Program-made: the position numbers and the translations under genes | Assembly (NCBI RefSeq): GCF_000619905.2 | Contig: NZ_CP012371.1 | Span: 2,873,942 to 2,937,941, forward strand | Direction of reading: 5' to 3' | Length of the DNA: 64,000 nucleotides | From: Nitrosospira briensis C-128 | Lineage (GTDB): Bacteria; Pseudomonadota; Gammaproteobacteria; Burkholderiales; Nitrosomonadaceae | Shown: positions 20,559 to 28,762 of the stretch, in pieces | How the letters are laid out: each line of letters begins with the position of its first letter | Numbering within the stretch: the first letter of the stretch is position 1 | Notes under the pieces: model-generated | What the model saw: the letters and a program-made list of their open reading frames with translations, nothing else | Database searches by the model: none | Told to the model about the DNA's origin: nothing

Positions 20559-23500
20559 ATGCCAAACTTTCCGGATGAAGGCCAGACCAAAAAATCCGCC
20601 ATGAAAAAATGGCGATGGCAATGGGCGGCGCTAGCGCTTGTTGCCCTCGTTACCCTGGCTGCGGGCATCGGCATCTGGCTATCGACAAGCACATCCGGGC
20701 TGAAGTCGCTCGCATCGGCAGTCTCGCATATCAGCGGCGACAATCTCTCGTTTGAAGAACTGGATGGAGCGCTTTCGGGATCGATTAGCGCGCGGACCAT
20801 TCGCTTTGCGAGTGACGATCTGCTTGTCATTGCAAGAGATGTAAAACTGAACTGGCAACCCGGTGAGTTGCGCTCGGGCCATGTGATGATTACAGCACTG
20901 TCGGTGAAAGAAGTGGAGATTGTTTCGTCACCCTCTTCGCAACCAAAATCCTTGCCCGCAAGCCTGGAGCTGCCTTTTTCGCTGTCTTTGCATAAACTCG
21001 ATATCGGCACGTTACGCGTAATGAATGAAGAGGGCGACAGGCCGGTATTTGTCGCGGCAGAGCTCACGGCGGAGTTGGAAAGCAACGGCCGGAGGCATCG
21101 GTTATCCGGGTTGCGCACCAACCTCGAATTCGGCAGATTGATCGCGTCGGGCCAGCTGGACGGTATCAGGCCATTCGATCTGCATGCCGAAGCTGAACTG
21201 GCCGAGCTTGCGAATTCCGATTTCTCGGCGTTTGAAACCACTGGTTCGCGTATTTCAGTCATCGTCAAAGGCAACCTGGAGCGGCTCGACATGACAGCGA
21301 AAGGGAGCGGCGCCGGGTTGACAGGACAGGGCGAAGCGCAACTGCAGCCTTATGGTCCTGTTTTTATCGCCGGGCTGAGCTTGTCTGCGAGCGGACTTGA
21401 TCCGCATGTTTTTTCCGCCGGTGCGCCGACAGCGAGTCTCACGGTGCAGGCAAACCTGCACGAGGTCGTTGCCGGGCAGCTCGAAGGTGGCGTTTCGGTG
21501 GAGAACAGTGCGCCCAAACCGCTTGATCAGGGCGGCTTACCTGTGCTTGAAGCGCGTGCGCAACCGATAGTGTCTGCCGAATTACTCCAGTTCAACGATT
21601 TGATGCTGGTGGCGTTAGGCGGGGGAACCGTTTCAGGCAGCCTTGCCTGGCAGCTAGAGGAGGCGACAGGATCAGCGGATCTGATAATTAACCGTATCGA
21701 TCCTGCCAAGCTTGATACACGCCTGCGCCCGGCGAGCCTGAATGGCAATGTAAAGCTCAGCGGCGACACGCAGAATCAAAACGCTTCTCTCTCGCTTCGC
21801 GACAAGGCGTCGCGCCTGGACGCCCATATGGTACGGGCAGGTGATGTCTTGACACTGGACAAGATGAGCCTCAGCCATGGCCGGTCCCAACTTGCAGGTC
21901 AAGGCCAGCTTGGGTTAAGCGGTCCACGGGTATTTAATTTCGAAGGCAAGCTCCAGAATTTCGATGTTTCCGCATTTGCACAGGCGCCGCAAACCAGCCT
22001 CAACGCAACGCTGGCGCTGGCCGGCGAGCTGGAGCCCGGGACAGCGGGCGGAACAGCAAGCGGCCCGGCAGGCGCGATACGTTTCAAGATGGGGAATAGT
22101 CATGTGGCGAAACAGTCCGTGAGCGGCCATGGCCGAGTTGAGATTGCGGGTTTCGGCAGAGCCAGGGGCGAGGTCGAGGTGCGGCTCGGTAGCAATCACC
22201 TCACCGCGCGCGGCGGCTTCGGCCGCAAAGGCGACCAGTTGCAATTCGAGCTTGCCGCACCGGCTCTTGTACAGATGGGGCACGGACTCAGCGGTTCCCT
22301 TGCTGCCAGGGCGGTCCTGGAGAGTGGTTCTGCCGATTTTTCAGGACATGGTTTTCAATGGCCGGATATGACGTTCAATGCAAAAGGGAATAATCTTGCG
22401 CTTCCAGGCGAGCACCATTTTGGCAGTGTAGCGGTCGATGGCAGCCTGCATGGCGACGTCGTCGCATTAACGATAACGGCTGCGGATTATGCAACGAAGA
22501 AAAAAACACTGTTGCAAAACCTGACGCTGGAAGTGGAAGGTAAAAGATCGTGGCACGAAGTGCGGGTGGCCGCTCGCTTGAATGAGCACCAGAGCCTGGC
22601 GCTGCGAGCAGCGGGCGAATTGAACAAACCGGCTCAGCAGTGGCAAAACGCGCAATGGTTGGGAGAATTATCCGAACTGTCGGGAACCGGTCGATTTTCC
22701 TTTCAATTGGCGGGTATGGCGCCGCTGGGCATGAGCGCCAGGCACGTATCGTTTGGCGCAGCAAAGTTTATCGTTGCCGGCGGAACCGCGCAGATCGATG
22801 GAATTGAGTGGACGCCCCAAATATGGAGTAGCAGGGGTAATTTTACCGGGATTGGACTGCGCCTTGGCACCGATGCAGTCGAGAACGGGCCGAAAGATAA
22901 TGAAGCACTTCGGCTGGGCGGCAGATGGGACATCGCATCGGGGGCGCGGCTGACGGGGAGCCTTAGCGTTGCACGTGAAAGCGGCGACTGGATATTACCG
23001 GGGGGCGACTCGCCGCTGCCACTGGGTTTGCAGACGCTTCAGCTCGCTGCCCAGGCCGTGGACGGGAGATTGACGGGAGAATTCAAAGCGAGAGGAAAGC
23101 GCCTGGGTGAGGCGAGTGCCTCAGTCTCCATGCCTGTCACAAGATCCGCCGAGTCTGCCATGAACTGGACGGTACTGCCCGCTGCAACCCTTACGGGAAA
23201 TCTACTCGTCGATATGGACGATATTTCCTGGGCTGGTCCGGCGTTCGATGACAATATACGAACGGGGGGGCGGCTTGCCTTGCGAGCGGATGTCGTCGGC
23301 ACTTTCGGCAGCCCGCGTCTGGACGGGCAGATACACGGCGACGATCTGGCGTTGGCGCTGCTGGAGCAGGGGGTGCGGCTTGAGCAGGGAAAACTGTCAG
23401 CGAGCTTCGACCAGGAATCCTTACGTATGGATGTTCTGAATTTTACCGCCCCTCACGTGCCCCCGCCCAATGACCGGTTGCTCAAGAACCTGAAGCTTGC

Positions 23501-24497
23501 CAAAGGGCCGGGCAGTCTGAGCGCATCGGGCGTAATGGATTTAAAGGGGCAGCGCGGTAATCTGGAAATTATCGCCGACCTCGTGCCGTTGGCACAGCGG
23601 CCGGATCGCTGGATCATTGCTTCGGGAAATGGCCGCGCCAGCCTGGAAAACAACATGCTCACCTTGAAGGGCAGCCTTGCCGCAAACGCGGGGTTGATTG
23701 CCCAGCCAACCGCTGGTAACCCGCACTTGCCGGATGATGTCATCGTTACGGGAGGAGCGTCCTCTGACCATCAGCCCGACCGGAAGGGCCTGCGGGTCGA
23801 TATGGAGGCCAACCTCGATCTGGGCGATCAATTCTATATCCGTGCCTCGGGTCTCGAGGGAAGACTGGCTGGCCAGTTGAGCCTGCGCGGCGAGCCGGGG
23901 CATCGATTGCGAGCCATTGGCACCATCGCTGCGCGCGATACCAGTTTCGAAGCTTATGGCCAGCGTCTGGCGGTCGAGCGGGGTATCGTTGATTTCAAGG
24001 GGCCGATTGACGATCCTGCGCTGAATGTACTTGCTGTGCGCAAAGGGCTGGCGGTAGAGGCCGGCGTCGAAGTGACCGGAAGCGTGCGTCAACCTAAAGT
24101 ACGGCTGGTATCCACCCCGCTTGTACCCGATCTCGAGAAACTTTCATGGATCGCGCTGGGCCGCGCCCCTGGAGGAAAGGCCGATGCATCATTGCTGCTC
24201 GCCGCAGCCGCGTCTATTCTGGGCGGGCAATCGGGGGGTATCACGGACAAGATCAGCCAGGCGATCGGCGTGGATGAGCTAACCATAAAACAGGCGGGAA
24301 GCGATACCTTGATGGGACAGGTCGGCATTGTCGGTAAACGGCTTTCGAAGCGAGCTTATATCAGTTATGAACAAGGACTGACTGCCGTGGTCGGCGTAAC
24401 CAAACTTACCTATACATTGACCCCCAGAATCAATCTCGTCACACGAGCGGGTGTTGATAATGCAATAGATGTGCTTTATACGTTAAGGTTCGACTGA
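20559..24497 (+). CDS. tamB: translocation and assembly module TamB
   Basis: A 1312-residue AsmA-like bridging protein: one N-terminal membrane helix (about residues 20-42), then a very long periplasmic beta-taco built from repetitive strands, and the conserved DUF490 domain at the C-terminus (GIVDFKGPIDDPALNVLAVR, AYISYEQGLTAVVGVTKLTY) that contacts TamA. It spans the periplasm and is implicated in phospholipid transport to the outer membrane. In one operon with tamA. A fragment resembling its 3' end is repeated just downstream. Confidence 0.93.
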   Translation: MPNFPDEGQTKKSAMKKWRWQWAALALVALVTLAAGIGIWLSTSTSGLKSLASAVSHISGDNLSFEELDGALSGSISARTIRFASDDLLVIARDVKLNWQPGELRSGHVMITALSVKEVEIVSSPSSQPKSLPASLELPFSLSLHKLDIGTLRVMNEEGDRPVFVAAELTAELESNGRRHRLSGLRTNLEFGRLIASGQLDGIRPFDLHAEAELAELANSDFSAFETTGSRISVIVKGNLERLDMTAKGSGAGLTGQGEAQLQPYGPVFIAGLSLSASGLDPHVFSAGAPTASLTVQANLHEVVAGQLEGGVSVENSAPKPLDQGGLPVLEARAQPIVSAELLQFNDLMLVALGGGTVSGSLAWQLEEATGSADLIINRIDPAKLDTRLRPASLNGNVKLSGDTQNQNASLSLRDKASRLDAHMVRAGDVLTLDKMSLSHGRSQLAGQGQLGLSGPRVFNFEGKLQNFDVSAFAQAPQTSLNATLALAGELEPGTAGGTASGPAGAIRFKMGNSHVAKQSVSGHGRVEIAGFGRARGEVEVRLGSNHLTARGGFGRKGDQLQFELAAPALVQMGHGLSGSLAARAVLESGSADFSGHGFQWPDMTFNAKGNNLALPGEHHFGSVAVDGSLHGDVVALTITAADYATKKKTLLQNLTLEVEGKRSWHEVRVAARLNEHQSLALRAAGELNKPAQQWQNAQWLGELSELSGTGRFSFQLAGMAPLGMSARHVSFGAAKFIVAGGTAQIDGIEWTPQIWSSRGNFTGIGLRLGTDAVENGPKDNEALRLGGRWDIASGARLTGSLSVARESGDWILPGGDSPLPLGLQTLQLAAQAVDGRLTGEFKARGKRLGEASASVSMPVTRSAESAMNWTVLPAATLTGNLLVDMDDISWAGPAFDDNIRTGGRLALRADVVGTFGSPRLDGQIHGDDLALALLEQGVRLEQGKLSASFDQESLRMDVLNFTAPHVPPPNDRLLKNLKLAKGPGSLSASGVMDLKGQRGNLEIIADLVPLAQRPDRWIIASGNGRASLENNMLTLKGSLAANAGLIAQPTAGNPHLPDDVIVTGGASSDHQPDRKGLRVDMEANLDLGDQFYIRASGLEGRLAGQLSLRGEPGHRLRAIGTIAARDTSFEAYGQRLAVERGIVDFKGPIDDPALNVLAVRKGLAVEAGVEVTGSVRQPKVRLVSTPLVPDLEKLSWIALGRAPGGKADASLLLAAAASILGGQSGGITDKISQAIGVDELTIKQAGSDTLMGQVGIVGKRLSKRAYISYEQGLTAVVGVTKLTYTLTPRINLVTRAGVDNAIDVLYTLRFD

Positions 24498-24687
24498 ATT
24501 TGCAGTAGGGAGACGATCGAAGATAACCGGATAACAGCAAAAGCATGTTTCCGCTGAAGCACAGGCCGGGCGGTCATGCCGGCTATGAGCAAGGGGTTAA
24601 TGATTACAGATTACACCTTGCACATCTGATTTACCTAGCCGCTTGATGTAAGCCTGATGTAACCAGGCTATCCCGTTGGCATCTCAG

Positions 24688-24789
24688 ATCACGCTCGTCA
24701 TACGAGCCGCCGGTATTGATAATGCGATGGATGTGTTTTACACTTTAAGCCAGATTGAGCTGAAATATTTTTCCATTCCGAATCAATAA
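24688..24789 (+). pseudogene. duplicated remnant of the tamB 3' end
   Basis: The stretch encodes ITLVIRAAGIDNAMDVFYTL and ends at a TAA at 24787-24789. It matches the last residues of tamB (INLVTRAGVDNAIDVLYTLR) at both the DNA and peptide level with one 3-bp gap. It has no start codon context and is only about 34 codons long, so it is a relic of a tandem duplication or of recombination with a divergent tamB. Confidence 0.7.
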
Positions 24790-24804
24790 CTCATCGGAGG
24801 AAAT

Positions 24805-25425
24805 ATGGCAACATCCGATCAGATTGTCGGTGCCGCGGTTGGGCTCGGCGAGCAGAAATCATGGGAAGCCGTGCGCCTGCATGATGTGGCAGCTGTGCTG
24901 GGAATCAGCCTGGACGATGTGCGTGCGCATTTTCGCGAGAAAGAGGACATTGTCGATGCCTGGTTCGAGCGAGCCGATAGCGCCATGCTCAAAGCCGCGC
25001 AGGCTTCCGATTTTATATATCTGACGCCGCGCCGGCGACTTCACCGCTTGATCATGACATGGCTGGGCGCGCTGTATCCTTATCGCAAGACAACCCGGCA
25101 GATGATCTACGGCAAACTGGAGCCGGGGCACATCCATATTCAGCTCCCCGCACTGATGCGTATCAGCCGTACGGTTCAATGGATGCGCGAGGCGGCGGGC
25201 CGGGATGCCACTTATTTCCGGCGCGCCCTGGAAGAGACCGGGCTCACCACGATTTATCTGGCCACGTTCATCCATTGGATGAGCGATAACTCTCCCGGTG
25301 CAGCCAGAACCAGCCGGTTTCTCAACGGGTGCCTCTCGATGGCCGAGAACCTGGATCGCCTCGTATTTACCGGGCGCAGCATGGAAGAAAGAGGGGGCAG
25401 CGAAAAAGCGCCACAAGGTACCTGA
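24805..25425 (+). CDS. TetR/AcrR-like transcriptional regulator
   Basis: A 206-residue protein. The N-terminal 50 residues look like the TetR helix-turn-helix (SWEAVRLHDVAAVLGISLDDVRAHFREKEDIVDAWF), and the rest is helical, the ligand-binding half. Ligand and targets are unknown. Its C-terminal half also recalls COQ9-like members of the fold, so a role in quinone biosynthesis is an alternative. The ribosome-binding site GGAGG before ATG 24805 is strong. It may be co-transcribed with the next gene. Confidence 0.7.
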   Translation: MATSDQIVGAAVGLGEQKSWEAVRLHDVAAVLGISLDDVRAHFREKEDIVDAWFERADSAMLKAAQASDFIYLTPRRRLHRLIMTWLGALYPYRKTTRQMIYGKLEPGHIHIQLPALMRISRTVQWMREAAGRDATYFRRALEETGLTTIYLATFIHWMSDNSPGAARTSRFLNGCLSMAENLDRLVFTGRSMEERGGSEKAPQGT

Positions 25426-25490
25426 AGTACCTGAGGCACCTTGGGCCCGAACCCAAACGCACGCATCGCTCTCATCGCTGCTGAAGCGGC

Positions 25491-26543
25491 ATGGACACGC
25501 TGACCCATGCTTTAAGCGGCGCACTGCTGGCGCGGGCAACCGCGCCGATGAGGCCGGCCCCGGGTGAATTGACGTCAGGCGTGCGTACGACGGTCGGGTT
25601 CGTGGCCGCCGCGTTTCCCGATTGCGATTTTGTATTGCGCCTGTTTGATCCGCTCACCTACGTAACCCTGCACCGGGGCGTTACTCACTCGATCGTACTC
25701 TTGCCGGCCTGGGCATTGCTGCTAGCCTGGCTGCTTTCCCTTATCTTGCGTCAACGCTACTCGTGGCGGGCGATCTATAGTACGGCCGCTCTGGGCATAG
25801 CCATTCATATCGCGGGCGACGTATTTACCGCCTACGGCACGATGCTGCTGGCACCCTTTTCCAGTCATCGTTTCGCGATTCCATTCACGTTTATAATCGA
25901 CCCCTATTTCACCGCAATTATTGCAATCGGCCTCGCGGCGGCCATGCTCCGACCTCAGGGGCGGCGTCCAGCCGTGATCGCCCTCCTGGTTTTAGGAGGC
26001 TACGTAGGGTTTCAGGGCATTCTGCATTCTCACGCAGTCAAGGTGGGCGAGGCTTACGCTGAAAATAGCGGATTGTTCGAAGCCGAAGTCCATGCTTTTC
26101 CTCAACCGCTGTCGCCTTTTAACTGGAAGGTCATCGTCAGCCATGGCGATGACTATCAGGTTGCTTTGATCGATCTATGGCGAACCCATAGCCGCAAGCC
26201 GCCCGATCCAGCAAGTGGGATATTGGGTATGTGGGAGAGGATTGCCGCAGGCTATCAGCCAGCCTCAGCCGCGAAATGGATACGACGTGGGCGATTTGGT
26301 GATACGGATTCCCAGCGCCATCTCGCCCATGAAGCATGGACGCAGGATATTTTTGCACCGTTTCGCCGGTTCGCAGCATTTCCTGCGCTCAACCAGATCG
26401 AGTTCACAGGAAATGGTGTTTGCGTATCGTTTCTTGATTTGCGCTTTACCGTTCCTTCGCTCCCGCCATCCCTGGTATTCGGCTTGTGCCGCGACAGTCC
26501 CGCAGGTCCCTGGCGGCTCGAACATAAGCAGGGACTCTTTTGA
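25491..26543 (+). CDS. DUF457 (YdjM-like) membrane metal-dependent hydrolase
   Basis: A 350-residue protein with four to five membrane helices in the first 190 residues and a soluble C-terminus. It begins MDTLTHALSGALLARA and contains AAFPDCDFVL and LHRGVTHSIVL, the His and Asp motifs of the YdjM/DUF457 family, thought to be metal-dependent hydrolases but with no proven substrate. It follows the TetR-like gene by 65 bp. Confidence 0.8.
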   Translation: MDTLTHALSGALLARATAPMRPAPGELTSGVRTTVGFVAAAFPDCDFVLRLFDPLTYVTLHRGVTHSIVLLPAWALLLAWLLSLILRQRYSWRAIYSTAALGIAIHIAGDVFTAYGTMLLAPFSSHRFAIPFTFIIDPYFTAIIAIGLAAAMLRPQGRRPAVIALLVLGGYVGFQGILHSHAVKVGEAYAENSGLFEAEVHAFPQPLSPFNWKVIVSHGDDYQVALIDLWRTHSRKPPDPASGILGMWERIAAGYQPASAAKWIRRGRFGDTDSQRHLAHEAWTQDIFAPFRRFAAFPALNQIEFTGNGVCVSFLDLRFTVPSLPPSLVFGLCRDSPAGPWRLEHKQGLF

Positions 26544-26782
26544 AGAGGTCAACCTGAAGGGATTAACGGAAATATCCGTAGTCGAATATACAAAAAAAGC
26601 TGAAAAGAGTTTTCCGCTTCAGCACCCAAGACCCAGGGCTCATCCGTAAAGTCACCGGGCTCAGCATTCATCCATGAAGTTACGCGTCGCTAATGGCTAC
26701 GCTCATCGAGCTTAGCCATCCGGCAAGAATTGCGCTTGATGCGGCAATCAAGCTGCTCGTGCGCGCGCCCTTGTTGACACCA

Positions 26783-26798
26783 TAGCGCCATGGCGCTA
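26783..26798. promoter_or_regulatory. 16-bp perfect palindrome
   Basis: TAGCGCCATGGCGCTA is self-complementary over all 16 bases and could be an operator for a dimeric regulator. No known regulator is assigned. Confidence 0.35.
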
Positions 26799-27018
26799 GA
26801 TCAGTCACGCGATGATCCTAACCCGGATGTTTCATAAATTGACGCGCGCCCTCGCTGGTCTTTTGTTTCGTATGTAAATTTCGCTCAGTCGGACGTATGA
26901 ATAACTACGCCACTCTTTCACAAAATTTCCCTACAAAACAAAATCCTGCGCAATCATCACGCAAATTTATGAAATATCCGGGCTAAGCCTGTTTTTTTTC
27001 TGGAAACCTTCATGAAAG

Positions 27019-27032
27019 TTGACATTTATCAA
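27019..27032. promoter_or_regulatory. candidate FNR/CRP-family binding site upstream of coxB
   Basis: TTGACATTTATCAA fits the FNR consensus TTGATNNNNATCAA at 9 of the 10 defined positions. A possible -10 box TACGAT at 27055-27060 would place the site centre near -41.5, the class II activator position. An FNR-type regulator is encoded just after this operon. Confidence 0.55.
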
Positions 27033-27221
27033 GGTTTCAATGCGCGTTGCGCAATACGATTTGATACCGGATAAGAAAGTCCGATTATCTTTAATGTTCA
27101 ACCGGAGCGATCTTGGATTCATTTCCGGAAGAAGCTCATAAAACCGATAATTATCAAAGTTTTATCTCTGGCTTGGACAAGGACTTTCATCATTGGCAAT
27201 CAGCGACCAGGTGGGGGAGAT

Positions 27222-28292
27222 ATGAGTAGCAAAGCAGCAGCAACCATAGTTGGGATTGTGGCGACCGCATTGTATTCCGGGCTGGGAATGGCGGCAGCGG
27301 CGGATCCTTACCAGTTAAACTTGCCCGAGCCGCAAACGCCGATAGCCCAGCAGATATATGATCTTCACACGCTGGTTTTATGGATATGCCTGGTGATATT
27401 CGTGGGCGTGTTCGGGGTCATGTTGTATTCCATACTCAAGCACCGCAAATCCTTGAACTACCCGGCGGCCAACTTCCATCACAGCACCACGGTCGAGATC
27501 ATCTGGACCGGCATCCCGTTTCTCATCCTGGTTGGCATGGCCTATCCATCCACCAAGACCATCATCGACATGAAGGACACCTCCAGTTCCGAGATCACCA
27601 TCAAGAGCACCGGTTACCAGTGGAAATGGGGTTATGACTACCTGACGGGCGAAGGAGAAGGCATCAGTTTCCTGAGCAGCCTGTCCACCCCCCGCGACCA
27701 GATCGAAAACACCGCGCCCAAGGGTGAGAACTACCTGCTGGAAGTGGACAACCCGCTGGTTGTGCCCACCGGCAAGAAGATACGCGTACTGCTCACCGCC
27801 AACGACGTACTGCACGCCTGGTGGGTACCTGCCCTGGGCGTAAAGCAGGACGCCATCCCCGGCTTCATACGCGACGTCTGGTTCACCATTGAAAAGCCTG
27901 GCACCTATCGCGGCCAATGCGCCGAACTCTGCGGCAAGGAGCACGGCTTCATGCCGATCGTAGTCCAAGCGGTGACGCCGGAGAAATATGCCCAGTGGGT
28001 GGCTGAACAGAAAAGCAAGACCGCTGCGGCGACCGAGGACGTGAACAAAGTATTTACGGCGGACGAACTGAAAGCCGAAGGCGAGAAAGTCTATGCCGCC
28101 AACTGTGTTGCCTGCCATCAGGCCAATGGCCAGGGCATACCCGGGACCTTTGCCGCGCTGGACGGCTCGAAGATCGCCAACGGTCCCAAGGCCGGCCATG
28201 TCGACATTGTCATGAATGGCAAGGCCGGCACGGCAATGGCTGCATTCAACCTAAATCCGGTAGTTGGGCGGGGTGAAGTGTACGGCTTTTGA
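27222..28292 (+). CDS. coxB: cytochrome c oxidase subunit II, truncated by a foldback element
   Basis: Subunit II of the aa3-type oxidase. It has an N-terminal signal-like segment, two membrane helices, the CuA site (HAWW...CAELCGKEHGFM) and a fused C-terminal cytochrome c domain with haem motif CVACH. The frame is native for 342 residues up to GTAMAAF, which carries the likely Met ligand, then reads 14 residues of inserted element and stops at 28290-28292. The missing 37 codons lie at 28489-28599. The CuA domain is complete; the cytochrome c domain lacks its last helix. Confidence 0.9.
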   Translation: MSSKAAATIVGIVATALYSGLGMAAAADPYQLNLPEPQTPIAQQIYDLHTLVLWICLVIFVGVFGVMLYSILKHRKSLNYPAANFHHSTTVEIIWTGIPFLILVGMAYPSTKTIIDMKDTSSSEITIKSTGYQWKWGYDYLTGEGEGISFLSSLSTPRDQIENTAPKGENYLLEVDNPLVVPTGKKIRVLLTANDVLHAWWVPALGVKQDAIPGFIRDVWFTIEKPGTYRGQCAELCGKEHGFMPIVVQAVTPEKYAQWVAEQKSKTAAATEDVNKVFTADELKAEGEKVYAANCVACHQANGQGIPGTFAALDGSKIANGPKAGHVDIVMNGKAGTAMAAFNLNPVVGRGEVYGF

Positions 28293-28485
28293 GGTGCAGG
28301 GCAAGGCGCAACGACGCGGAATGGTCGTTCCATTCCAAGGAGTTGCAACGCAGCCATGTGCCTCAAAAACTGTGCAATTCACCCCGTAGCGCCCTCAGCT
28401 GGAAGGTGAACGTCAAATAATATGAAATATTGTTATTAATCATAGTACTGGTCTATTAAATGAGCGGTCAACTACCGGATTTAGG
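28250..28485. mobile_element. family C foldback element, short copy, inserted in coxB
   Basis: A 236-bp element with ends CCTAAATCCGGTAGTTG and CAACTACCGGATTTAGG, perfect inverted repeats, and longer inner arms that also pair. It is flanked by the exact 5-bp target duplication TTCAA (28245-28249 and 28486-28490). The second copy at 51070 is 387 bp and differs mainly by about 150 bp of extra GC-rich internal sequence. No transposase is encoded. Confidence 0.93.
28430..28459 (+). promoter_or_regulatory. possible outward promoter inside the family C element
   Basis: TTGTTA and TATTAA with an 18-bp spacer lie in the AT-rich right part of the element, pointing towards coxA. Its mate in the copy at 51070 is conserved. 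This is a sequence resemblance only. Confidence 0.3.
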
Positions 28486-28602
28486 TTCAAGCACCTGTCG
28501 GATGTACAAATCGCGGCGGTGGTCACCTACGAACGTAATGCCTGGGGGAATACCGCAGGAGACGTGGTGCAGCCATCGGAAATCAACCAGTTCAGAAAAT
28601 AG
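28486..28602 (+). pseudogene. coxB: severed 3' end of coxB
   Basis: Read in the original frame after the duplication, it encodes KHLSDVQIAAVVTYERNAWG, then NTAGDVVQPSEINQFRK and TAG. This is the conserved C-terminal helix and tail of CoxB cytochrome c domains. With the element and one TTCAA removed, GCATTCAAGCACCTG restores an uninterrupted 379-residue protein. In the present sequence it has no start. Confidence 0.92.
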
Positions 28603-28762
28603 CATCAAGGGGGACACCATGGCGCGCATGCCACGACATTGCAACCGCGACCGTTGCGATAGCGACATTGTGCATGCCTGTGGCGATCACTCCCGCGGCT
28701 TGATGTGCCGGCCGCTTTCCATCAACAGTACGTTTTAAAAAACCAGCATCAAGGAGACAATT

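Larger units (their letters stand above)
26544..27221. other. 680-bp leader region of the cox operon
   Basis: No convincing gene. It contains a 16-bp perfect palindrome at 26783-26798 and a candidate FNR site at 27019-27032, and becomes AT-rich towards coxB. Its length is unusual for this compact window. Confidence 0.5.

Noticed and set aside
28619-28738. 39-codon Cys/His-rich frame between coxB tail and coxA with a good GGGGG ribosome-binding site
   Set aside because: No homologue is recognised and the composition looks out of frame. Left out, though conservation in relatives could rescue it.
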